Below, piece after piece: positions 32,310 to 43,179 of a stretch of DNA of 64,000 bases (within the stretch, counting starts at the first letter, position 1; each line of letters begins with the position of its first letter). The notes beneath the pieces are model-generated. The model was not told the DNA's origin. It made no database searches and saw only the letters and a program-made list of their open reading frames with translations. The position numbers were made by a program, and so were the translations under genes. The DNA is from Chrysopilus asiliformis (lineage: Eukaryota > Arthropoda > Insecta > Diptera > Rhagionidae), in assembly GCA_964034945.1 (NCBI GenBank), contig OZ035960.1:47161002-47225001 (forward strand), written 5' to 3'.

Positions 32310-32740
32310 GTGGCTTCATGTAACTTATTTTCGATCGACTAATTGGTCGAAGGAAATCTTTCGTCGACCAAAACTGATTAAACAGGAGGACACTCACTCT
32401 GGTGCACACGATATAAGAGTCTTTTCTGGGTAATTTGGGGTCGCTGAATCCGAATCTGGCAGTGGTTTGGCTGTACCAGCTTTACTTTTTCAGATATGAA
32501 GGAAAAAATAATTGTTGATTTCCAGATTATAAACATTTATGAGTTACTCACCATATCGGAAAAAGTAAAGCTGGTACAGCCAAACCACTGCCAGATTCGG
32601 ATTCAGCGACCCCAAATTACCCAGAAAAGACTCTTATATCGTGTGCACCAGAGTGAGTGTCCTCCTGTTTAATCAGTTTTGGTCGACGAAAGATTTCCTT
32701 CGACCAATTAGTCGATCGAAAATAAGTTACATGAAGCCAC
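32310..32740. repeat. Inverted repeat with 189-bp arms
   Basis: Arms 32310-32498 and 32552-32740 are near-identical inverted copies around a 53-bp spacer. They include GTGGCTTCATGTAACTTATT, TCGTCGACCAAAACTGATTA and CAGTGGTTTGGCTGTACCAG. The same open frame (starting MCTRVSVLLF) therefore appears on both strands; it is not a gene. Outside the arms, TTCGATTCG-type words continue on both sides with lower similarity. Confidence 0.85.
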
Positions 32741-32829
32741 CCCTGATGTCTAAAAAATTCCGTTCACGAACCGAATCGAAAATTTCGAGAATTCAAAATA
32801 TGATTCGTGAATTAAATGATTAAGAAGTA

Positions 32830-33580
32830 TAAACGAAAAGATGTCATGGTTTTGAACAGGAAACGGGTAGAGAGAGGGGGAATTGCGCAATCAAAATTGC
32901 TGTGTCCCGAACAAAATTAGACAGAAAATGCCTGATTGGACAACACATGACTTTCTTATACAAAAAAAAAAAAGATTTTTTTTTAAATTATAAGTTTAAC
33001 AAATATTGTAATTTTCAACAATTAATGAAGAAAATCATAAAAAATCTCACTCTTACCGCTCAAAAATTTTAATTTTTAAAGACATTTGGATAGCTTTGAG
33101 TAATATTATTTCTTTTCAAAATTATTTTTTATTTGCTCAAGAAAGGCGTATTCGAATGACCTGCTCTTTTCGTTCGAAAATTGCATGATCTATATTTTAA
33201 ATCGAATAAAAATCGAATAAAAATACTCAAAATCGACATTCAGAGGTTTGATTATTCGGACGAGAGTATACTGAAAATATTTATTTCACCCACAGCCTAT
33301 TTCAAGGTATCTCAATCCGATTGTAAAGGCCGCATCAAAATACGTTCCGTGGCTTTGTCAATAGTAGAAGATAGGTTTTTAGGGGAGGACCATGGGCTAA
33401 CCAGGTACCCTATATATTACTTTAGAGACTGAAGTTCATCTGTGAAAATTCCAGCTGAATCGGTCCAGTTTCTGAGTTGAAATTTAATCACTAATGCCGC
33501 GGAAAACTTCACGAGCGTTGCTAAAATCATCACGCTGCTGCTGGTACTAGGGTTCACACGGTGCTGCTGAAACAGCTGCT
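32830..33580. other. Spacer, nothing firm
   Basis: AT-rich, then at 33380-33480 a moderately GC segment. No supported gene, TIR or repeat. Confidence 0.3.
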
Positions 33581-33581
33581 G

Positions 33582-33687
33582 ACAGCCAAACAGCCACTAG
33601 CGCTGGCAGAACAGCGTCGTATGACCACCGCATAACAGCCAAACAGCCACTAGCGCTGGCAAAACAGTGTCGTATGACCTCCGCAAT
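33582..33687. repeat. Tandem duplication of a 53-bp unit
   Basis: The unit starting ACAGCCAAACAGCCACTAGC and GCTGGCAGAACAGCGTCGT occurs twice in direct succession (33582-33634, 33635-33687) with three or four differences. GC content is higher than in the surroundings. Confidence 0.8.
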
Positions 33688-34095
33688 ATAAGGACTTCTC
33701 TGGTATTCGATTCCTTAAAAAAATCATTAAAAATCAATAACGCATTCTCCTCCAATTTTTTTTATTTAGCAAATTTGTATGGTATAATAGTAGGTATTTA
33801 CAGAAAACACTTCAAAACAAAAAAAAAGTTTGAAAATGTCCATCTCGAAATATTTTTAATTTTGTCATGAAATTAAATTTTAGAACATGTCGGCGAGAGG
33901 ACAAGGAAATGTAATTCCCTTTCTAAGATGTTCAATATCATCTGAATCGGTGGAGCCGTTCAGAAGTTACAAATTTTTAAAGTATGTGATTTCGCATTTT
34001 CGTCGATTTTGACCCCCTTCCCTCCACCTAACGGACATTATTCCATCAAAGAAAAAAAAAACGTGTGACTTTTTTAGCAATATCCAAACAAAAAC
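33688..34095. other. Spacer, nothing firm
   Basis: A short TCGGTGGAGCCGTTCAGAAG block at about 33947 is a common insect repeat-like word. No element ends identified. Confidence 0.3.
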
Positions 34096-34678
34096 ATAAC
34101 AAAAGCTATAATTGCCAATCTGGCAATCATTGGAGACCCGTATGGTGATATTCGTATCAAAATTCGAACAGTTGTACCAAAATTCTACTTTGAAGTCAAA
34201 CTTTCCAATAAGATTTTTTAAAATTTATTCCAATCAGATTTTGATGTATGGGAGTTTTATGTAGAATTATATCCTAAATACCTTTTGTTCTTGGACTTTT
34301 TTGATAAGATGCACCGTTTTTGAGATATTCGCAAAAAACGTTTTCGTTCGTATGGGGGGTACCCCCCCTAATGGTCCATTTTTGCCCATTAACGAACTTA
34401 CGCATTTTACGAAAAACGTATCTGCGCAAAATTTCAAGTCTCTAGCTCAATCCGTGCGCCCGCAATCCGCGCCACAGACGGACAGACAGACGGACAGACA
34501 GACAGACGGACAGACAGACGGACGGACGGACAGACGGACGGACATGCTAAATTCAACTTTTTTCATCATTCTAAACACACTGGTGTAATTCATTTTTGTG
34601 TGCGATGACGAGATCTTGGCGTTACAAACGGTAAGGCAAAGTTAATATACCCTTTGGTTTCACCATACGGGTATAAAA
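34096..34678 (-). repeat. T2 repeat copy, reverse
   Basis: Begins ACATAACAAAAGCTATAATT and the hairpin ATTGCCAATCTGGCAAT, then the GGGGGGTACCCCCCCTAATG block, CAATCCGCGCCACAGACGG, a GACAGACG/GACGGACG tract (34478-34543), and GGCGTTACAAACGGTAAGGC. Ends GGTTTCACCATACGGGTATA. Confidence 0.8.
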
Positions 34679-34830
34679 AGTTAAGAAATCGAACTTGACT
34701 GTCAACGTGGTGGAGTTCACCAGGCACTCTTCTACTCCAGGGTAGAGCATGCTCGAAAATTGTAATGAGAATTCGCTATAAGTGTAAACATTTTTAGAAT
34801 GTTGGTGTTACTGTAATATAAAATTTTATA

Positions 34831-35033
34831 CACTCAGAGAAACAAATTATCGCTAAATAATTAATAGTACAATTAAAATAGTTAATTTTAACTATAAAAT
34901 ATGTATTAAGTTGTTTATTTCACAACAAAATTGACTCATATTTTTACTATTTAGGTTATGTTGAAATTCATTATTTTACCTACTCGATATCCGCTACCAA
35001 ATAATCAAATTGACTATTTTTTTTGTCTGAGTG
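34831..35033. mobile_element. TA-flanked MITE, CACTCAGAG ends, 203 bp
   Basis: Left CACTCAGAGAAACAAATTAT, right (minus strand) CACTCAGACAAAAAAAATAG. TA at 34829-34830 and 35034-35035. The interior repeats TAGTTAATTTTAACTA-type words. Same family style as 49-316 and 50868-51118. Confidence 0.75.
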
Positions 35034-35035
35034 TA

Positions 35036-37132
35036 GCATACCAATATTCCCAATTTTTCTCTCTCTCTCTGATTTGCAATTGGAAGCAAATACCACAAGC
35101 ATAAAATTCTCCAGAGACTGTTATGGAAATACTTCTTCAGCTAATCCACAGCACTGATTAATCTACATCACTGATTAAAATTTTTAATAAAAATATCCCG
35201 CCTAATTGAATTTTAAAATTCCAATTAGCGAAGCCTGTGTAGAAAAAATATAGGAAAAATGAATTGTTTTCCATTTTCCATGGGCACATCGCCAAATTAA
35301 GCTGTGAATCGTTAACACTTTATCTACAAACTACCCGAGAAATGTCAAATATTCCTTAACCTTACACAAAGGCGGTGTATATAATAAGGAATCTCCATCC
35401 AAAGGACTTTTGTTCATTGTTCGACGCTTAACTTCCAATTCTTCGCTATTGCGATTCTCATGCAGTGCATTAGTTCAGTCCAATGATAGTTAAGTTTTGT
35501 TGAATACACTTTGGGGTTATCGGGGTCGCTATCTTTTTGTCTCCTTTCTTGGCACCGAAAATGTTGGCAGAAGTCGTTTTTAAATCCCTTTTGATGCTAT
35601 CATCTTGAAATTGTGCTCGTAGTATGCATTCTTGGGGTTAGTTGCGAATGCGGTTATGTCGACTATTGTCATACAATGTGATGTTTTGATAACAAGGATA
35701 TTCTCTGGAGTCACCTGCATTGCCATATTCTATCCTATTTTTATATTCATAGTGCATTATGTGATACTATTGTAAATGGGAGCATTTAAGTGATGTTTTC
35801 AACTCAATACCGAATGAATATAAAAGAAAGAAAATATTATCAAATAAAAATATGCGATTAGGTTTAATGGGTGAACATCATAATGATAATGCAAAGTGCA
35901 TTGCGACGACGGCAGTTTGGAAGGATATTTGAAGAAACGCCCAAATTTAGGCAATTAGAAGCAACATCTGCAATAAGTGTATGATTTTACTTGAATTTGT
36001 CCCGTGGCCAACCAGTTAACCTTTGATTTGAATTTCTCCAAAAGACTTTTTAACTCAATTCAGTTTCAGTTATTTTTGGAAGAGATTTTTTGCCCACTTT
36101 CCGGCTTTTCAGGTTTTCGCCATTTTGAGTTTTTAGAACATTGTGTTATACGCATAGATATCCTACTACTAGATCAAGCCATTTGCTATCTCAAATAGAC
36201 CACTGAAACGTCAAAAAGTTGTGACGAGAAAAAGGGACAAAGCTAGTAAATTCTGGGAAATTAAAATTCTGGAAAAAAATGCTTCTGCAGGTCCCCGACG
36301 GAATATTATTCAAACCCTATACCGATTATTCATGTTAATATTCAGAGCTGCCACATACCACTTTAAATTTAGAATTGAATAGAAATTCAGAACGAACATC
36401 TGACATCACTAAAGTTCCAAGAAAAAATGAGACAACCATAGTCACGCTGTCCCATATTTTTGGTATGGAATTGTTCGAGTGCCGCGATCTAGTAGTAGGA
36501 TATCTGTGGTTATACGATATACCAACATTGGTCGCATCTTAGTCATACACTGTCACAAAAACGGAGTCGATCACACACCCAAATGGAGTTTGCGGAAGTC
36601 CATCACTTTTTCAAGGACATCGAACTCCGTTCTAGGGAGTTCGCAACAGTCCCCTGCGGGTGTTAATTTTTAACAATTTTTCCGTGTTAAATCAACTTTT
36701 TACAAGAGGAGTTCAAAAACAAATCAACTTTACCTCACAATTGCTTTTTTGTAAGCATTTGATATGTTTTTTTTTTCGTATTTTCAAAGTCAATATTGTT
36801 TATTAAAAATTCAAAGTTAAGGTTAATTCAAAGTTAAGGCCATCACGGTGTTAAAGTGATTTTTTTTGCAGCTTAAAACCGAAATGGACGAAAAACTCCG
36901 CGGTACGGTGTTAATTTTTTTCTAGTCAACACAGCGAGGAGATTGTTTCTAGCTATATTTTGAGGCGGTGTTAATTGTGTGTACCCGGATTTTTTCGACA
37001 GTGTATATATAAAGTGAGATCGGACAGTTCTAATTTCTTATAGTTCTTAATTTTTATGGATCTAAATTTTCCCCCAATAGTAATGACCGAATTTAATTCC
37101 CTTCCGATGTTCACGAAATGGAATTTTCAGGG
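35036..37132. other. AT-rich spacer with one short inverted repeat
   Basis: TAGATATCCTACTACTAGAT at about 36157 is mirrored at about 36487 (GATCTAGTAGTAGGATATCT), with GTTATACG on both outer sides. This is probably a small MITE at about 36145-36530. No coding exon supported elsewhere. Confidence 0.4.
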
Positions 37133-38049
37133 AAGTCGAACTCTCCGATTTTGACGATTTTTGGATGTGTTGTAGCAGACCTGAAAATAAGCGACCCGTA
37201 TTTTTTTTATATCGGCCCGATTTGAGTTTTAAGGATATTTTTATATTTTTTAAAGCCTGAATCCTGCTAGCTTTTTAAATTATTCAACATATTCTGCCCT
37301 CCTACCCGCTTCCAGAAAAAAGTTTCATACAATTTTTGAGTGGTCCCGAGGGGGTAACGGGCACGAGCAACAACTAAAAATGCTCATTTCGGGTTGGGAA
37401 CTTTTTTTCCTTCCTCCCCCTATATCAGATGTGTAGCGTTATTATGGCTAAACTAATAATAACCCAAGAACCCTATAGAAATGCCTGATTGGTATGGCAG
37501 AGCTTTGAATTTAAAGCGATATGTTAAAGTTGTATTCACCTGGTTGGGGGAGGCTTAAAACAGAAACTTTTCCTGGTAAAATGCAACAAAATTTGACCTT
37601 TAGTTTTAATAGGCGTTTCGAAACATACAATTAGTTTTGAAGCGCGATAATTATAGGGGAGAGAAGGATAGAAAATGCATGGCTGTATATAGGTGTATTT
37701 ACCCTGTGATAGTAATTTTAGATTTCTATTTCTGCAGTTTAGTCTACTGTAAAAAAAAACTTTAAGTTTTTGTTTCGTATAAATCGGACGACTGATAACC
37801 GAGATTAGGCAAAAAATCGATTTTTCGGTCAAAATTCGCCCATCCAAAGCACCCATTTAAACTCAAATCCTATACACTCATACCTCGCTATACGGCCGCT
37901 CTTTATACGGCTTTTCGCTTTACGGCCAACTTTCCCGGAACGTATCTAGGCCGTAAAGCGAGGTATGAGTGTATTAAAAATACGGGTCGTTTATTTTCCG
38001 GTCTGCCACAACATATCCAAAAATCGTCAAGATCGAAGAGTTCGACTTG
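37133..38049. mobile_element. Inverted-repeat-bounded element, 0.9 kb
   Basis: A 73-bp block beginning AAGTCGAACTCTCCGATTTT and ending GCGACCCGTATTTTT at 37133-37207 recurs inverted at about 37976-38049 with roughly 90 percent identity by eye. The pogo-like mini-MITE 37875-37971 abuts the right arm. No transposase. Outer limits and duplication not resolved. Confidence 0.5.
37875..37971. mobile_element. pogo/Tigger-like mini-MITE, 97 bp
   Basis: TIR CACTCATACCTCGCTATACG against, on the minus strand, CACTCATACCTCGCTTTACG. TA at 37873-37874 and 37972-37973. Internal repeats of TTTATACGGC and CGCTTTACGGCC. The ATACCTCGCTTTACGG string closely resembles pogo/Tigger termini. Confidence 0.8.
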
Positions 38050-38315
38050 TTAACATCTCCTTGTTAGTATCACTTGTTTGTTTGTTAGTTCTTCATTTGG
38101 ACTTTGGACCATATTTCCTGGAGCCATTTTAGTAATGCTTTCCGTTCTAATAGGTACACGGTTAAAATTTTTGCACTGACTTTTAATCCCATTTCTGGAA
38201 TTCGACGTTGTTCAATACTTCTTCTATTAAATATTAATCCGCTCAAAGGATTAACTATATTTTTAATCAAATTTATATTATTTTTCAATATATTTTTAGA
38301 GTTTGATAGAATGTA

Positions 38316-39270
38316 GGGTAGACCGGGACTAGTAGACCCACTTTTTATAATATACTTTATAAAAGTTTTACTGTAATTATTTCAGGTGTAGTAAAGACGT
38401 TTTTGGTTGGTTTATTCAATTGTATTTCTTAGTCAATCTTTTATTTTGACTAATTATAAGTGTTTCAAATATTTTTTTTTATTTTAAAAAAAGTTGTTCG
38501 ATGAGTCGACTAACCCCGTGTCTGGGGCTTGTTGACTCTGTGAACGGGGTTATTTGACTCTATACTTTTTATGACGAAAATGTGTTGGAACATATTAAAA
38601 AACTATAATAATTCTGAAAAAATTTATTTTTTAAAAAATTAATAACATTTCAGATTAACATAAATTAACAATCCGATTGCGAGTGTCGTGTCGTTTTCGA
38701 CAAGAGTCGTTTTACGTGTTGTTGTTGGTAGAAAAACACTAACAACAACACGTAAAACGACTCTTGTCGAAAACGACACGACACTCGCAATCGGGGTGTA
38801 AATTTCATGTAATTTAAAAAAATAAAATTAATTAACAAAAAAATATAGGTAATTCATATCGAGTCATTTAACCCCAGTATACTGTGAGTCAACTAGCCCC
38901 AAGCCGCCATTTTATTTTTAACACACTCGTGAAAAAAATGACAAAGTATGGGTCAGAAAATGCTTCACTAACTTGTTAACTCATACATAAATTTTCATTT
39001 GAAATCACTGACGAGTTCAATACAATGAAAGTGTAAGCTACAAAACAATTTAATTAACAAGAAAAAAAATTACTCACACGCTTGAAATTTCGTTTTTCCC
39101 CTCACTGTTCGTTCCAAGAGCACTGTGGTCTAACGACATTGGTTCACTGAGAGCTGTCATTCGACTGAATAAACAGTCCAATTCACGCAGGTTTGTTTTC
39201 AACCGTGGTTGACTTAACCGCAATGAGTCTACTTACCCCTATAGCCAACTGATCCCGGTCAACCCTAATT
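38316..39270. mobile_element. MITE with repeated GACTAACCCC words and a 54-bp perfect hairpin
   Basis: Ends GGGTAGACCGGGACTAGTAG and, on the minus strand, GGGTTGACCGGGATCAGTTG. The interior repeats words such as GTCGACTAACCCCG, GGGGTTATTTGACTC, GAGTCATTTAACCCCAG and GAGTCAACTAGCCCCAAG. The hairpin 38673-38794 is nested inside. Design parallels 4714-5366 and 19776-20770. No transposase. A TA-type target is likely (TAGGGTAG at the left edge, ACCCTAAT at the right). Confidence 0.75.
38673..38794. repeat. Perfect 54-bp inverted repeat, 14-nt loop
   Basis: Arms 38673-38726 and 38741-38794 start CCGATTGCGAGTGTCGTGTC and are exact complements. They can fold into a 54-bp stem. Confidence 0.92.
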
Positions 39271-40120
39271 CTAATAGAAAATGTATGGCTGGTTGGTTTA
39301 AAAATCATAAAAATTGGTTTATTCGTTAAACAAGTAGAAATATAATGGGAAATTATAATTTGCAAAAATCGACTGAGAATATAGACCACCTTGTAAGCTC
39401 ACGAATCTGCTACTCGACATCTCAAACAAATTATGTACTCCACGAAAGACAATGCAATACATGACAACAATACAATATAAATAATATAATATAAATAATA
39501 TAACAATACAATATAATATCTGCATACAAGAAAAATCATAAAAGGGGAAAAACCCAAAGCTGTAATCAAAATAAAAACAAAATTCATTCAAAATGTACTG
39601 ACTTGGGCACTGAGTGCCCAAGTACACGATATTACGCTTTTTTTTGACAGCTTCCACAACCCCCCCGAAGATATGCAATTTGGATTTTTTTTTTGTTTTT
39701 GTACTCTAAATTTCAGTATCTTTCAGAAATATATTGCATTTCATCATATTCTTTATTAAAAATATGGTTAATTTCGGTTCGAAAATCGTTCTGGGCACTC
39801 AGTGCCCAGTACACGGGTCTAGGGTTAATTAATCAAATTTTAATAATAATATTAGTTTAAAAAAAAAATCATTTTTTTAAATAGCCTTTTTGCATTGCAT
39901 TGTAATACAAAGATGTGTTAAAAAACTATGCGGCTGCATTACATTTTAATAAAATAAAGTATTAAAATCAATTTGGATTACGTTTTAATAAAAAAAAATA
40001 TTGAAAAAATAATAATCTTTCGTGGGATTAAATTTTAATATTTTTTCGGTGTAGAACTGTATACAATACCAAAAAGATTAAAATTTAGCTCAAAAACTTT
40101 TACCGTATACTTTCGAAACA
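39271..40120. other. Low-complexity AT region with short palindromes
   Basis: An (AATATAAATAAT)-type run is at 39470-39515. The palindromic word TGGGCACTGAGTGCCCA occurs at 39603 and a near copy at 39791, each followed by AGTACACG, which suggests the two ends of a short element. AAATTTTAATA words recur at 39836-40040. No gene. Confidence 0.4.
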
Positions 40121-41400
40121 TAGAAATGTTCAAAATGTTGATCAACGAGTGATAAATGTACACAAAACTCACATAAAACTTGGATTATTGTTATTAGTAA
40201 TTTTATTGAAAATAATTCCCGAACACGAGTTAAATTTTTATTATGACTGTACCATGATGCAACATTTTAGCGACATATTTCACTTTATTCTCCAATTGAA
40301 ACCCGAGTTGAATATTTTTCATCGTTCCACAACATTAGGTAGAGATATCTCATCGCAAACAGGAACTAATGATTCAACCAGGCATACGCTAATGCATCTG
40401 TCAATGCAGAAAATAAATTAGATTCGTATACAAGTATCCGTCCGGACCCATTCAATATCACTTTTAACTTAAACGAGAATGCCATACCATCTAAAAAGAT
40501 GTAGATATAATGATGATCATCTTGATATACTACAGCAAATATCGAAATAAAAATAATTCCTATCTGAACAATTTCATCGCTAAATGCATGAACCAGTGAA
40601 AAATACTGTGGCAGATAGTAAGTATATTGAAGTAACTGATATTACTTGCTCAGTATTCATATCCGAGTTATATCCTTTGATGGACTACTTTTAGCACAAG
40701 CCAAAAGTTAAAAACCTTTCGTTTATAAGTAGCCCACATAAATGTCAGTATATATAAACACGCTGCTAACTTATATGGATGTGTATTAAGTTACAAATGT
40801 TCATAAAAAAGAAATATATCCCGAACAATTTTCAGTGTGGAGATTCATTTTCTGGCTATACTCCAATTCAAATATATAAAAAAAAAAATAAAAAATTGCA
40901 GTCATGTAATCTTTTACTGGGATACACCTAATTTTGGCTTTGTACGTGAGACCGAGTGGAAAACTAAATGAATAATTTATATATCGACTATATAAAGTTA
41001 CCCAGGGGAGCAGAGATTGCAGGCAAGCCATAAAGGCTCGAATCCTCCAAGAATCGCGGTGGCATCAATAAGAAGCAAGCCAGCACGAAAGCAAGTAGGC
41101 CTACTTGCTCGTCCTTATAAGGTAAATGATTCTATATAAACCGAACTATATATAAAAACTTAGTTGTTTTATGTTATACAGAAGACAAACATGATGTACA
41201 GTCTATTTTTCAATAGTGGTGGTATTCCAAAACCATCCCACGCCCATTACGGAATATGGTTTCGACGGAGTCGGGAGGGGGCTCGGAAAAAAATCTTCAA
41301 GTACATCATGCTATTAAAAAAACTGAAAAAACACTCCACTCACTCATCGTATGCCATAAATCTCTCGTTCAATGGCTGTTAAATATACAGTGAGAATATC
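40121..41400. other. Single-copy looking region with opposed open frames
   Basis: A plus frame at 40149-40421 begins at GTG rather than ATG and has a hydrophobic start (LGLLLLVILLKII). A minus-strand frame overlaps 40640-40370 (contains VQIGIIFISIFAVVYQ). Neither has a start codon with context, a splice frame that closes, or a family signature. Not called as genes. Confidence 0.3.
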
Positions 41401-41669
41401 AAAAGCACGAAAACTTTATGTTACGACACAACTGAGAAAAAAACAAAATTATAAAACGAAACAGAAGGGATTTCCATAGGCTTTTTAATGAATAGAAGAA
41501 ACCATAATTTCAATTATGGATTTTTAGATCTTTGCAGAAGTAAAATTAAGTATTATTTTTAGACAAGTTTATGGTCAACTGGGTCGTAAAAACTTTCTCC
41601 AATGCCAACAATTAGTGGTTCAACATTTTTTTTTCTGATGAACACTAGGTAGGGATATTAAAAGAATCG

Positions 41670-42060
41670 CCGCAAATTAAAATATCAGTTGTGATCAACA
41701 CAAAACTTTTCCCTGCAATATTTAATTTCGGAAAAATAACACTTTTTTTCAAATGTCTCGAGAATCGTTAAAGACATGTATAAACCGATAAAGGAGAAAA
41801 ATCCAGGAAATTTTACTTTTTTCAAAATTTTCCTAGAAATTTTCAGAAAACTTAACTTTCTTAAAACACGTTGAGAATATAGAGCATTTTATTTGCTTTA
41901 AATCTTGAAGATATGCATTTTTCCCAAAAGTGCATAGGTTTGGAGAAATTTTCAAAAAACTGTATTTTTTCAACTGTATGGGAGGTAGCTGTTATTACTA
42001 CTTTTCCAAAAGTTGATAGAAAACTTGTCAAATAGTTTAGTTTCGCGTTTTTTTCTGATA
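41670..42060 (-). repeat. T4 repeat copy, reverse
   Basis: AATATCAGTTGTGATCAACA, AAACTTTTCCCTGCAATATT, GTCTCGAGAATCGTTAAAG and TGTATGGGAGGTAGC. These match 22370-22677 and 23148-23225 in reverse. Confidence 0.65.
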
Positions 42061-42939
42061 TTTTTGTATAAAAGTGATTAAATAGTGTTTAAATAATTAT
42101 CAGTGACTTAGAAATGTGAATTATGTGTACAGTGAAAATTAAAAAAAATCAAGAGAATTGGAAAACCCTCTGTTTCCACAGAGCAGAAAATTGATATAAA
42201 AATTGCCCTTTCTGCTCGAAAAAGGTGAATTACTCTACCATTCAAATACGCAAATTTTTTGTAAAGTGGTATAAAATTTTCCAATCGGAACATGCTAAAA
42301 AACGTGACAAATGACGCTCTCCTTGGTATATTCCCGCCCAAAAACTACTTACCCCACTTCAATTTTTATGGACCCATAAAGCTAAGTGCACACGATATGA
42401 TCACTGTTCATATTTCTGAACATACGCATATGTTGCTTATAAGCTTCAAATGCTCATATGTTCATACAATATATGAAAGGTGTTCACACGATATGAACAT
42501 TTTGTCCCAAAGCTTCAAATTATGTGTTTCTGCTTCTGCCGCTGCCTCTGCTGCTGCTTTATTGGAGCTCATCGTATAAGACGCTATGTGTTCTAAAGTT
42601 CTGCTTCTGCCTCTGCCCAATTGGAGTTCTCGCTTAGGAATTTTTGGGGGAAAAAATGGTAGTGGTACGGGAACCTTAAGATACCGTTATAATTTTTTTT
42701 AAAAACAGAAAATATTTTTTCTAGCGGTTCCTTATACATTTTTTGTTTTATTTTTTTCAATATATTTTTTTTTCCTGTAAACTAGGCCTCTCGACGAACA
42801 GATTATGATTAATTTAATTAAAATCAGTTAACCTGTTACGGAGCTATAATTTTTTTAAAATATTGTATATTTAATTTTTTTCCAAAACTACTAATTTTTT
42901 TGGACTGAAATTTTGGTTGAATTATTTGTTGTAATGGTG
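42061..42939. other. Spacer, nothing firm
   Basis: ATATGAACA-type words (CACACGATATGA at 42392 and 42486) are repeated within 150 bp in both orientations and a GCTTCTGCCTCTGC run follows. Probably a degenerate MITE. No gene supported. Confidence 0.35.
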
Positions 42940-43177
42940 GCAACCTACGAAAAAAAATTCAAGCTTCTATATCTGGGGGCACTTTTTGTTCCCTTATCCC
43001 TCTATGATCTTTCTGATCAGTATGAAATCCGTTTCAAGCAAGGACGGTTTCTGTCGGTCTGTCCGTTTTAAGTATCTTAAATAACTCGAGAAGGCGTTTA
43101 CCTAGCGACTTGAAATTTTTTGTGAACAAGTTTTACAAATATCTATCAACTTTTAGAAACCAATGCGATTTAAATAA
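42940..43177 (+). repeat. T4 repeat, interrupted by a DD37D transposon
   Basis: CAGTATGAAATCCGTTTCAA, GTCTGTCCGTTTTAAGTATC and AACTCGAGAAGGCGTTTACC, cut at the TA of 43178-43179. T4-like words resume beyond 44690 (TTTTCTGCTTTAAAGG, GATTCTCAAGATA). Confidence 0.65.
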
Positions 43178-43179
43178 TA

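Noticed and set aside
32203..32823. Two copies of a frame beginning MCTRVSVLLF
   Set aside because: They are the same sequence on the two arms of an inverted repeat, with no domain or splice support.
41020..41060. tRNA-like T-loop word GGCTCGAATCC
   Set aside because: No acceptor, D-arm or anticodon arm could be folded around it.
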